From contig DBOI01000113.1 of assembly GCA_002299245.1 (NCBI GenBank), positions 1,283-46,475 on the forward strand: a stretch of 45,193 bases of DNA, read 5' to 3'. This DNA is from Hydrogenovibrio sp. UBA650 (GTDB lineage: Bacteria; Pseudomonadota; Gammaproteobacteria; Thiomicrospirales; Thiomicrospiraceae). This document shows positions 18,234-25,554 of the stretch, piece after piece (the first letter of the stretch is position 1; every line of letters starts with the position of its first letter). The position numbers and the translations under genes are program-made. Below the pieces are notes generated by a model. The model was not told the DNA's origin. It searched no databases and saw only the letters and a list, made by a program, of their open reading frames with translations.

Positions 18234-18887
18234 ATGACAGCATCTATTAATATTAAAACGGTTGAGTCTCTACTGTCTGCCTTGCAAGACGGAAATCAAG
18301 AGTTGGCGACAACAATTCTTGATGAGCTGACTTCAGTTAGAGAGAGTGAGATCTATAATCAGCTTAATACCCTAACCAATGACCTTCATCATACATTAGA
18401 TCACTTGGATGATAATAGTCTACTAATGCAGACAAAACATGATATTCCTGATGTCACAGAGCGTCTTGAGTATGTAATTGAGTCGACAGAAGAGGCGAGT
18501 AAGAAAGTTTTGGATCAAGCCGAGCTTTCATTACAGAAGGTCGAGAAAATTCAATCTGATACTGATAGCTCAATTGACTCTTTGAGTGAAGAGTTTGAGG
18601 CTATAAAAAGCAGTCTTATGGAAATTATGATGGCTCAATCCTATCAAGATCTGACAGGTCAAGTTCTCAATAGAGTCATTCTAATTATTACTTCCATTGA
18701 GCAGAGTTTAATCGAGTTGATAAATCAATCCAGTTTTGATTATCAACAGATACCAGAGCGTGAACAATCAGACGAAAAAGATCAAGAAATGCAAGGGGTT
18801 GGGCCAAACGTGACTCGTAAATCACAAAAAGATTCTGTTGCAGACCAGGATGAGGTCGACTCTCTACTTGATGATCTTGGTATCTGA
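18234..18887 (+). CDS. cheZ: CheZ, CheY-P phosphatase
   Basis: CheZ removes phosphate from CheY-P as a long helical-bundle dimer. The 217-residue product has the catalytic motif SYQDLTGQVLNRV with D139 and Q143, equivalent to the catalytic Asp/Gln pair of E. coli CheZ. A flexible linker and the C-terminal CheY-docking helix DQDEVDSLLDDLGI follow. That tail is close to the FliM N-terminal peptide and to the CheA repeats in this window. It lies 14 bases after cheY. Confidence 0.96.
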   Translation: MTASINIKTVESLLSALQDGNQELATTILDELTSVRESEIYNQLNTLTNDLHHTLDHLDDNSLLMQTKHDIPDVTERLEYVIESTEEASKKVLDQAELSLQKVEKIQSDTDSSIDSLSEEFEAIKSSLMEIMMAQSYQDLTGQVLNRVILIITSIEQSLIELINQSSFDYQQIPEREQSDEKDQEMQGVGPNVTRKSQKDSVADQDEVDSLLDDLGI

Positions 18888-18970
18888 TTCACCTGTTTTG
18901 TAATCCACTTCTCATTTAAGCAAACGGTTCTTTTTCCGCTGACATATCTCTGCTGATTATCACATCTTCA

Positions 18971-18986
18971 TGGCATAGCGTTTGCT
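18971..18986 (+). promoter_or_regulatory. sigma-54 promoter of cheA-cheW
   Basis: TGGCATAGCGTTTGCT has GG (18972-18973) and GC (18984-18985) separated by ten bases and both consensus halves. It lies in the 163-base gap between cheZ and cheA, about 65 bases before the cheA GTG. This gap contains no other feature I can support. cheA-cheW is therefore likely a separate RpoN-dependent unit rather than only read-through from fliA-cheYZ. Confidence 0.8.
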
Positions 18987-19050
18987 TCTTCCTTGAATAA
19001 TAAAATCCAGAAAAATTGTAGTCTGGTTGCTGAATTGAGAGGTACATTGC

Positions 19051-21135
19051 GTGGATGAAGAAATACTACAGGACTTTTTGGTTGAGGCCTCTGAGCTAGT
19101 TGATCAACTCGATGAACAACTGGTTGATTTAGAGCATTCACCAACTGACGGTGACCTGTTAAATGCGGTTTTCAGAGGGTTTCATACGATTAAAGGTGGC
19201 GCAGGCTTTCTAGGGGTTACGCCGCTCATTGAAGTTTGTCATCGCGCGGAGAACGTTTTTGACAAAATCCGTAATGGTGATGTTGAGTACGATGCTCAGG
19301 TTGCCGATGTCATTCTGCGCGCTTTTGACGTAATTAGCGATTTGATAGAACAGCTGAACGATGGTGAACGAGAATTTCCTGAAAACGATCCGGCTTTGCT
19401 AAATGAATTAGATGCGATATTTAAAGGTACTGCAGTTGCTCCCGAGCCTGAAACTGCTCCTGTAGAGGCTGCTTCCGAGCCTCAATCAGAAAATGTTTCG
19501 GAGCAACTTCATCTGGCTGATGGAGTAGATCCAGATGGTGACATGACAGATGATGAGTTTGAAGCATTGCTAAATCAGCGAGATGGTGTTCAAGATCCAT
19601 CATCTTCACCTAAGGGGCTTCAACTTGATCCTGGAGCTGACCCCGATGGAGATATGACCGATGACGAGTTTGAAGCTCTATTAGACCAACGCGACTCCTT
19701 AGGAGATCAGCCAGCAGCTTCAAATCCTAATGGCCTGAGTTTGGCACCAGGAGCAGACCCTGATGGCGATATGACCGATGATGAATTTGACGCGCTGTTA
19801 GATCAACGAGATCTGACCCAACTAGCCGAGGCGCAAGAAGATACACCACCAACAATCCCAGAACCCATTGTCGTTGAAAAGGCGGCACCAGAACCTGCTC
19901 CTCAGCAGCCAGCAGCAAAACCTAAAGCTCAACCCAAATCCACCGCTGCTAAAAAGGCGCCTGCAAAAGCCAATGCAGAATCTACAGTTCGCGTTGATAC
20001 CAAACGATTAGATGACATTATGAACTTGGTAGGTGAGTTGGTATTGGTTCGAAACCGTTTGCTGACATTGCGTGGTAATAGTAGTGATATTGAAGATATT
20101 TCCAATGCTGTAGGGAACCTGGATCATGTAACGACAGATCTACAGGCCTCGGTAATGAAAACTCGAATGCAGCCTGTGAAAAAAGTCTTTGGTCGCTTCC
20201 CAAGAGTCGTGAGGGATTTGGCAAGAAAACTGGGTAAAGATATTGAACTTGAGTTGTTGGGAGAAGAGACTGATCTGGATAAAAACCTGGTAGAGGCGCT
20301 GGCTGATCCACTGGTACACTTAGTTAGAAACTCAGTTGACCATGGAGTTGAAATGCCTGATGAGCGAGAGGCGAATGGTAAACCGAGAAAGGGCACTGTT
20401 ATTCTTGGAGCAGAACAAGAGGGCGATCATATCCTTTTATCGATTACAGATGATGGTAAAGGAATGGACCCTGATGTGTTGCGTCGAAAAGCAGTTGAAA
20501 AAGGCATGATGGATGAAGTAGCCGCAAACCAATTGGACGATAAGTCAGCCTTTGAACTGATTATGTCAGCAGGTTTTTCGACAGCGGATCAGATCAGTGA
20601 TATTTCCGGTCGTGGAGTCGGTATGGATGTTGTTAAAAACATGATTACCAAGCTCAACGGCAGTATCGATATTAATTCAGTCTTAGGCGAAGGTACTAGA
20701 ATTAGCATCAAGGTACCTTTAACCTTGGCCATTCTACCGACACTAATGGTCGCTTTTGAAAAAGACAGTTATGCAATACCGCTCACCAGTGTTCAGGAGA
20801 TCTTTGATTTCGATATCAATAACACCAATAAAATTGATGGCATGATGATGGTGCGTCTGCGTGAACGAAGTATTCCACTGTATTTCCTTTCGGAGTGGCT
20901 TAATCCGCAAAGCGACAAAACTGACAGTAAAGGCGATAAAGTGGTAATTGTTTCGGTTGGAAATCAGCGTGTTGGCTTGGTTGTTGATCAGGTTAATGGC
21001 CAAGAAGAGGTGGTAATCAAACCTCTGGGAACTGGGCTGAAAGACGTAGGTGGTTATGCCGGTGCGACGATCACTGGCAATGGGAATATTGCATTGATAC
21101 TAGATTTACCTGGCGTAGTAGACAGGTTCCAGTAA
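19051..21135 (+). CDS. cheA: CheA, chemotaxis histidine kinase with repeated acidic linker
   Basis: CheA phosphorylates CheY and CheB under receptor control. The P1 Hpt domain has the phosphorylated His45 in FRGFHTIKGGAGFLG. The P3 dimerisation domain starts near 310 (TKRLDDIMNLVGELVLVRNR). The P4 kinase has the N box HLVRNSVDHGVE, G1 DDGKGMD and G2 GRGVGMD, and the C-terminal P5 is CheW-like. Between about 130 and 305 I see no folded P2 domain. Instead three repeats DPDGDMTDDEF(E/D)ALL begin at D160, D197 and D236, followed by a Pro/Ala/Lys linker. GAGAGG at 19037 supports the GTG start. It has 694 residues and is followed by cheW. Confidence 0.97.
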   Translation: MDEEILQDFLVEASELVDQLDEQLVDLEHSPTDGDLLNAVFRGFHTIKGGAGFLGVTPLIEVCHRAENVFDKIRNGDVEYDAQVADVILRAFDVISDLIEQLNDGEREFPENDPALLNELDAIFKGTAVAPEPETAPVEAASEPQSENVSEQLHLADGVDPDGDMTDDEFEALLNQRDGVQDPSSSPKGLQLDPGADPDGDMTDDEFEALLDQRDSLGDQPAASNPNGLSLAPGADPDGDMTDDEFDALLDQRDLTQLAEAQEDTPPTIPEPIVVEKAAPEPAPQQPAAKPKAQPKSTAAKKAPAKANAESTVRVDTKRLDDIMNLVGELVLVRNRLLTLRGNSSDIEDISNAVGNLDHVTTDLQASVMKTRMQPVKKVFGRFPRVVRDLARKLGKDIELELLGEETDLDKNLVEALADPLVHLVRNSVDHGVEMPDEREANGKPRKGTVILGAEQEGDHILLSITDDGKGMDPDVLRRKAVEKGMMDEVAANQLDDKSAFELIMSAGFSTADQISDISGRGVGMDVVKNMITKLNGSIDINSVLGEGTRISIKVPLTLAILPTLMVAFEKDSYAIPLTSVQEIFDFDINNTNKIDGMMMVRLRERSIPLYFLSEWLNPQSDKTDSKGDKVVIVSVGNQRVGLVVDQVNGQEEVVIKPLGTGLKDVGGYAGATITGNGNIALILDLPGVVDRFQ

Positions 21136-21145
21136 GGAGAAAGGT

Positions 21146-21640
21146 GTGGAATTGACAGATCAACAAGCAGATGTGTTGAATACTGATTTCATCATACAGG
21201 AAGAGGACAGTAAATATGCTGGCCCAAGTGCTCGCTGTGTATTATTTAATCTGGAGAATGAAATCTACGGAATTCAGGTTAAGAAAATTCGCGAAGTACT
21301 CCGAGTTTCAAATATCCGAAATGTTCCGGGGGCGGCATATAATGTTTTAGGTGTGATTAATGTACGCGGTGTTATTGTTACAGTCGTTGATACCAGAGTT
21401 ATGTTTAATATGCCGCAACAAGATGTGACGGATTTATCACGAATTATTATTATTGAGGTTGATGAAGAGAAAACCGTCGGTATGTTGGTCGATTGCGTAA
21501 TGGAAGTCAAAGATGTTCCTGAGAATAAGATTGAACCTCTGTCTACAACAAAAGAGAATGCCTCTAGAAATATACAGGCCATCGCACATTATGAGGATAA
21601 TGTGATTATTCTGGTGGATGTAGATAATATGTTTTCGTAA
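21146..21640 (+). CDS. cheW: CheW, receptor-kinase coupling protein (copy 1)
   Basis: CheW links receptors to CheA in the signalling array. This 164-residue CheW-domain protein has the core YGIQVKKIREVLRVSNIRNV and LGVINVRGVIVTVVDTR. It starts at GTG, five bases from AAGGAGA and ten bases after cheA, so the two are one operon. Its N-terminal 25 residues before the domain are acidic. A second CheW (22806-23330, - strand) is less diverged from the E. coli type, so this copy may be specialised or redundant. Confidence 0.93.
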   Translation: MELTDQQADVLNTDFIIQEEDSKYAGPSARCVLFNLENEIYGIQVKKIREVLRVSNIRNVPGAAYNVLGVINVRGVIVTVVDTRVMFNMPQQDVTDLSRIIIIEVDEEKTVGMLVDCVMEVKDVPENKIEPLSTTKENASRNIQAIAHYEDNVIILVDVDNMFS

Positions 21641-21741
21641 CTAACTGAAAAACTCTTAATGCTGACGGATTAGTGCAATGTGTTTGCAAACTTGAGTTTC
21701 TGAATTATTTGTTTCACAAACTCATTCTTAAATGGATGGCG

Positions 21742-22035
21742 TTATTTTTTTGGGTTGGTTGGTATAGTTTTACCGCTGATTTCATAAGCAAATACCAGGA
21801 TTTGGGCTACGGCCTCATAGAGTTTCTCCGGTATTTCTTCATTTAATTCAACTTCTGCAAGCAGCGATACTAATTGCTGATCTTTTTGGATAGGGATGTT
21901 GTGTTGTTTGGCGCAGTCTATTATTTCTTGAGCGATGTAACCACGGCCTTTCGCGGTTACTTTTGGAGCAGTATCCCCATCGTATTCTAAAGAGACAGCG
22001 ATTTTGCTTTTAGGAGATTCTGTCTGAGAGGCCAT
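21742..22035 (-). CDS. FhlB/FlhX: free-standing FlhB C-terminal domain paralogue
   Basis: The 97-residue protein aligns with the cytoplasmic C-terminal domain of FlhB. KIAVSLEYDGDTAPKVTAKG matches the FlhB segment just after the NPTH cleavage motif, and the C-terminus EKLYEAVAQILVFAYEI matches YDLFKAVAAVLAYVFQL. It has no membrane helices and no NPTH. Such proteins (YlqH of Bacillus, FlhX of Helicobacter and Campylobacter) can stand in for the cleaved FlhB fragment. It ends a - strand cluster that starts with a FliK-like gene. The T-rich hairpin upstream (22046-22072) would reduce read-through from the STAS gene, and no own promoter is obvious. Confidence 0.88.
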   Translation of the reverse strand: MASQTESPKSKIAVSLEYDGDTAPKVTAKGRGYIAQEIIDCAKQHNIPIQKDQQLVSLLAEVELNEEIPEKLYEAVAQILVFAYEISGKTIPTNPKK

Positions 22036-22045
22036 TGTGTTCAGG

Positions 22046-22072
22046 CATAAAAAAACGGCTTAAAGCCGTTTT
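22046..22072 (-). terminator. Rho-independent terminator after the STAS gene
   Basis: Read on the - strand, AAAACGGC pairs with GCCGTTTT around a five-base loop and is followed by seven T residues. It begins right after the STAS stop codon and ends a few bases before the fhlB start, so it separates the two genes or attenuates fhlB. The run after the stem (T7 then ATGCC) recurs in two other terminators of this window. Confidence 0.85.
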
Positions 22073-22348
22073 CTATAAGTTTAATGCTTGGTTGATGCCA
22101 ATTTTTTCAGCGCTCGATAACAGAATATCAGGAACATTTTCCCAGCTTACCGTCTTACCGTTATCAACACTGTTACTTATCACCATTAGCAGACTTTGTA
22201 GTCCTGAAGAGTCTAAAGTTTCAACTTGTTCAGCATCAATAATAATATCGGCGTCGGAAACTTCATCAAACTGGTTTTTCAAGTTATTGAAATGCTCTTC
22301 AATTTGATGAATCGTCAGGTTTTGGGGAAGTTGAATCTTACTACTCAT
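22073..22348 (-). CDS. STAS-domain protein (anti-sigma antagonist/SpoIIAA-like)
   Basis: The 91-residue single STAS domain has the motif VETLDSSGLQSLL; Ser47 or Ser48 in DSSG is the position phosphorylated by serine kinases in SpoIIAA relatives. Small STAS proteins often sit in chemotaxis clusters of Vibrio, Shewanella and relatives, with unclear function. It lies 29 bases downstream of the second cheY and is followed by a terminator. No partner kinase or phosphatase is seen in the window. I infer a regulatory role in chemotaxis but cannot say which. Confidence 0.85.
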   Translation of the reverse strand: MSSKIQLPQNLTIHQIEEHFNNLKNQFDEVSDADIIIDAEQVETLDSSGLQSLLMVISNSVDNGKTVSWENVPDILLSSAEKIGINQALNL

Positions 22349-22377
22349 GGCAAGTACCTCATGGAAATTGGTTTAGT

Positions 22378-22737
22378 TTAAAGAACACGACCAATTACAG
22401 ACAAAAGTTTTTCAGGGCTAAATGGCTTGACAATCCATCCTGTCGCGCCGGCTTCTTTACCTTTAGTTTTCATATCTCCAGACGACTCAGTGGTAAGACA
22501 TAGAATCGGAGTAAACTTATAGTTTGGCAAAGCGCGAACAGCAGTGATTAATTCAATGCCGTTCATATTGGGCATATTTATGTCGGTAACAATGAGGTCA
22601 AACTGTTGTTGCTTAGCGATTTCCAAGGCGACAGCCCCGTCCTCTGCTTCGCTAACATCATGTCCAGCGGACTTCAATGACATGCTAACCATCTGACGCA
22701 TTGATTTTGAATCATCAACAGCTAAAATTTTTGACAT
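22378..22737 (-). CDS. CheY-like response regulator (copy 2)
   Basis: This single receiver domain of 119 residues has D8-D9, phospho-acceptor D52 (TDINMPNMNG), T82 and K104 (IVKPFSPEKL). The N-terminus MSKILAVDDSKSMRQMV is that of chemotaxis CheY proteins outside the motor-CheY FSTMR type. It sits between cheW copy 2 and the STAS gene on the - strand. It could act as a phosphate sink or serve a separate output; the sequence does not decide. Confidence 0.93.
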   Translation of the reverse strand: MSKILAVDDSKSMRQMVSMSLKSAGHDVSEAEDGAVALEIAKQQQFDLIVTDINMPNMNGIELITAVRALPNYKFTPILCLTTESSGDMKTKGKEAGATGWIVKPFSPEKLLSVIGRVL

Positions 22738-22805
22738 CTTGCTAATCTCACTTTTAATGTTTGTCTAATTCTAATAGGCTCAATTGAGGCCATTATAGCA
22801 ATGGC

Positions 22806-23330
22806 CTATTCTATATTTAAGGCTTTTTTGATTGACGTCAGAATTCCATCATTGATCAACTGATCGACGTGCAAAACAATCACCATTTTATCGGCTACTG
22901 TGGCCAAGCCAGTAACATAATCGGTGTTAATTGTGCCTGCCATACTTGGTGCTGGCTGTAAATCAGAGTTATTGATTGAGTATACATCTGAAACTCCGTC
23001 TACTACCAATCCAATAATTTTCTGGCTTCCATCTTCATCTTGAGCACGAAGAATAATTACAACAGTTGATTCGTTGTAAGACACATCTTCTAAAGAAAAG
23101 CGAACCCGTAAATCTACAATTGGAACCACTGAACCGCGCAAGTTTATGACCCCCATAACGTAATCGGGAGAGTTGGGGATAGCAGTAGTATGCTCCCAGC
23201 CCTTTATTTCCTGAACACGAAGTATATCTACCCCGTATTCTTCTTCGCCGAGCACAAAACTGAGAATTTGATCTTCTGTTTCAGTGCTTTGTTCTATCTG
23301 TTCCTGGATTGAATCCAAATCTTTTTCCAT
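22806..23330 (-). CDS. cheW: CheW, receptor-kinase coupling protein (copy 2)
   Basis: The 174-residue CheW has the conserved core FVLGEEEYGVDILRVQEIKG, YVMGVINLRGSVVPIVDLR and VVDGVSDVYSI. These closely follow the canonical CheW of enteric and Pseudomonas systems, more so than copy 1 next to cheA. Residues 1-20 are an acidic tail. It begins a - strand unit cheW-cheY-STAS behind its own sigma-54 promoter (23418-23434). A hairpin with arms GGCCAT/ATGGCC lies at its 3' end. Confidence 0.96.
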   Translation of the reverse strand: MEKDLDSIQEQIEQSTETEDQILSFVLGEEEYGVDILRVQEIKGWEHTTAIPNSPDYVMGVINLRGSVVPIVDLRVRFSLEDVSYNESTVVIILRAQDEDGSQKIIGLVVDGVSDVYSINNSDLQPAPSMAGTINTDYVTGLATVADKMVIVLHVDQLINDGILTSIKKALNIE

Positions 23331-23417
23331 AACGACAGTCTCTTTTAGCTAAGCCATTCTTAAGTTCAGTTCAAAACAACAAAAGTATTCATGTTCATTT
23401 TTTATTGAAAAAAACAG

Positions 23418-23434
23418 AAGCAAGCTTTCTGCCA
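23418..23434 (-). promoter_or_regulatory. sigma-54 promoter of cheW copy 2
   Basis: On the - strand the site reads TGGCAGAAAGCTTGCTT, with GG and GC separated by exactly ten bases and a good TTGC half. It lies about 90 bases before the cheW start, in the 125-base gap after the FliK-like gene. This makes cheW-cheY-STAS a likely RpoN-dependent unit, coordinated with cheA-cheW on the other strand. Confidence 0.78.
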
Positions 23435-23455
23435 GTTTTCTGAATTAAGATGAAA

Positions 23456-24502
23456 TTAAACAGAGATGTCTATTAAAGCGACTTTTTGACTCTGAGATGA
23501 TTTAACAGGTCGATTACTAACTAACTGGATATTAATCGACTCATAGCTTTTGGAACTGAATAGATTTTTCAGAGTCTCTAAATGAGACGATACAAGATTG
23601 TTAAGTTCATCACTTTCACACCATATATAGCAGTCTAACTTGTCATCATCAGATAGTTTTACCTTGCTTGAAAATGCGCCTTTGGATAGGTTCAGGTCAA
23701 TGTAAACCTCCCAATATGTTTTTTGGTTAAGTTGCTGTTTTCGAATTTCAATTTGGTCTTCTTCCAGTGTTTTAGGTCTTTCCGAAGGTAAGTAGAGCGC
23801 AGAAACTCCAGGGCTTTCAAACAGTTGTAACTGTTGAACCGTGATTCGACTAAGTGCTTGAGTTAACAACTCGGACAATTTGCTTAACGCTGAGCCTTGA
23901 GTAATGGGTTGAAAACTTGTGAGCTGTTGTTGTAATTTTAAAATCTGTGCTTTGACATCATTATTTAAGTTTACGTTTTTGCCATTATTTAAATTTTTTA
24001 ACTTTGACTCAAGAAAGAGTCCGCTGTTAGAAAACTTGTCTTTTAATGTTTTACCATCGAGGTTTTGTTCCTGTTTGAGTAGTTGGCTTATCAAATTGTT
24101 TATTGGTACCTGCAAGCTAGGAGGCAAAGATTGCAACAAGCTAATTTGTTGAAAAGATTGCGATATAGGCATTTGATTCGGCATAAATTGCCGATAGGAG
24201 GCCTGTAAAATTTGTAACTGAGTAGTTTGTTTTGATTCTGAGGTGCTCGGTTTGACAATACTGAGCTGAAGTTCTGGAACCAACTGTTTAACTCTGAGCT
24301 GTACTGTTCCCGATTCTGTAATGGGTTGCTTGGAGGTGGCCACAAAGGTCTGGTTTCCAATACTAATTTGAACCAGGTTTCCTTTGGTTGGCTGGATATT
24401 TGCTGAGAACACCTGACCAACAGTAAGCAGCTTTTGAAAATTCTGGGTAGCTGGGCTGTTGATATTAAGCGGCAAATTGATATTGCTTGGGATTAAAACC
24501 AT
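23456..24502 (-). CDS. FliK-like protein with hook-length-control C-terminal domain (copy 2)
   Basis: The 348-residue protein is Gln-, Ser- and Leu-rich in its first 240 residues. It ends in a domain with the pattern YWEVYIDLNLSKGAFSSKVKL and DCYIWCESDELNNLVSSHLETL, resembling the FliK C-terminal domain seen in second FliK-like proteins of Pseudomonas relatives. It is half the length of the main FliK and lacks its Asn/Asp-rich ruler. It is divergent from cheR and upstream of cheW copy 2. An FlhB-CC paralogue lies at the end of the same cluster. I infer a function in export switching, but some related proteins remain uncharacterised. Confidence 0.72.
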   Translation of the reverse strand: MVLIPSNINLPLNINSPATQNFQKLLTVGQVFSANIQPTKGNLVQISIGNQTFVATSKQPITESGTVQLRVKQLVPELQLSIVKPSTSESKQTTQLQILQASYRQFMPNQMPISQSFQQISLLQSLPPSLQVPINNLISQLLKQEQNLDGKTLKDKFSNSGLFLESKLKNLNNGKNVNLNNDVKAQILKLQQQLTSFQPITQGSALSKLSELLTQALSRITVQQLQLFESPGVSALYLPSERPKTLEEDQIEIRKQQLNQKTYWEVYIDLNLSKGAFSSKVKLSDDDKLDCYIWCESDELNNLVSSHLETLKNLFSSKSYESINIQLVSNRPVKSSQSQKVALIDISV

Positions 24503-24534
24503 GTTTTGAAAATAAACTCCAACAATATCTGAAT

Positions 24535-24562
24535 TTGCTAAAGTTTTATACTAACTTATACT
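24535..24562 (+). promoter_or_regulatory. Candidate sigma-70 promoter of cheR
   Basis: TTGCTA (24535-24540) and TATACT (24557-24562) are separated by 16 bases. The TTATACTAA word occurs twice, at 24546-24554 and 24556-24564, giving two overlapping -10 candidates ten bases apart. It lies between the divergent FliK-like gene and cheR. No sigma-54 match is present here. Confidence 0.4.
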
Positions 24563-24610
24563 AAATGTGAATGCCAATACATTGCAGTTGAGCTTGTGAG
24601 GAGCAGGGAC

Positions 24611-25444
24611 TTGATCGATTCTCAAAGAGAATTCCAGTTTAATGATGAGGACTTTCAAAGAGTCAAAAAAATCGTCTACGATTTTGCTGGCATTGATTTG
24701 AATGAATCCAAAAAAAACCTGGTATATAACAGACTTTCAAAAAGAATCCGTTTTTTGGAGATGGAAAGTTTTAGCGAATACCTTGCTTATGTTGAACAAC
24801 AAGGTGAGGTTGAGTTTGTTCAGTTGATTAATGCGATCACAACTAACCTGACGTTTTTCTTTAGAGAGAACCACCACTTTGAATATTTGGCTAACACGAT
24901 TATTCCAAGCTTATTGGCCAAGAATGATAATAAAAAAACAATTCGAATTTGGTCAGCAGGATGTTCAACAGGTGAAGAACCCTATTCAATAGCGATTGTT
25001 CTCAAAGAGACTGTACCTCCGGGCTGGGATGCAAAAGTGATTGCGACTGACCTAGATAGTAATGTGGTAAATACTGCCAGCAATGGAATCTACCCGCTCG
25101 AGAGGTTGAAAGGTGTCAGTGAAGAGCGAAAAAAACGCTGGTTTTTCAAAGGAACTGGCTCTAATCAAGGCAGTGCAAAAGTTAAACCGGAGTTACAAGA
25201 TATTATTGAATTCGGGCAGCTTAACTTGATGGCTGACTGGCCACAAATAAAAAATGTGGATGTTATTTTTTGCCGTAATGTTGTGATCTATTTTGATAAG
25301 CCAACCCAGTCGAATTTATTTGATAGATATGCTAATTTATTGCCAGACGATGGCCACCTTTTGATAGGGCATTCTGAATCCCTATATAAAGTTTGTGATC
25401 GATTTGAATTATTAGGACAAACTATTTATAAAAAACTTCGTTGA
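24611..25444 (+). CDS. cheR: CheR, chemoreceptor methyltransferase
   Basis: CheR methylates receptor glutamates using S-adenosylmethionine. The SAM-binding motif WSAGCSTGEEPYS is at about 114-126 and NLTFFFRENHHFEYL precedes it. The C-terminal part has DVIFCRNVVIYFDKPTQ and LLIGHSESL. I chose TTG at 24611 (277 residues), seven bases after GAGGAG; a GTG at 24596 in the same frame overlaps that ribosome site. cheB follows after about 110 bases. There is no TPR extension. Confidence 0.95.
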   Translation: MIDSQREFQFNDEDFQRVKKIVYDFAGIDLNESKKNLVYNRLSKRIRFLEMESFSEYLAYVEQQGEVEFVQLINAITTNLTFFFRENHHFEYLANTIIPSLLAKNDNKKTIRIWSAGCSTGEEPYSIAIVLKETVPPGWDAKVIATDLDSNVVNTASNGIYPLERLKGVSEERKKRWFFKGTGSNQGSAKVKPELQDIIEFGQLNLMADWPQIKNVDVIFCRNVVIYFDKPTQSNLFDRYANLLPDDGHLLIGHSESLYKVCDRFELLGQTIYKKLR

Positions 25445-25554
25445 GTTGTTTTAAAATTCTCTATTGTTTAACGGGTTTTTACGCGTTATAAAAGGCTATC
25501 AAGTAATTTACACACATTCTCAGAGTAATCATTGCTCTGAAATAGAGGAATACC

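Noticed and set aside
21641..21741. Convergent gap between cheW1 and fhlB examined for a bidirectional terminator
   Set aside because: GAGTTT/AAACTC arms are separated by 18 bases and there is no T-tract arrangement for either strand.
22768..22805. Sigma-54-like spacing before cheY2 on the - strand (TGGCCTCAATTGAGC)
   Set aside because: GG-N10-GC spacing is kept but the -12 half is GAGC, not TTGC, and cheY2 is already covered by the promoter before cheW2.
22788..22806. Hairpin GGCCAT/ATGGCC at the 3' end of cheW copy 2, considered as a terminator
   Set aside because: No T run follows on the - strand, and cheY2 follows closely; a TATAAT-like word inside it has no -35.
25445..25554. cheR-cheB gap examined for sigma-54 and sigma-28 promoters
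   Set aside because: No GG-N10-GC site and no TAAA-N15-GCCGATAA match; the genes are probably co-transcribed.
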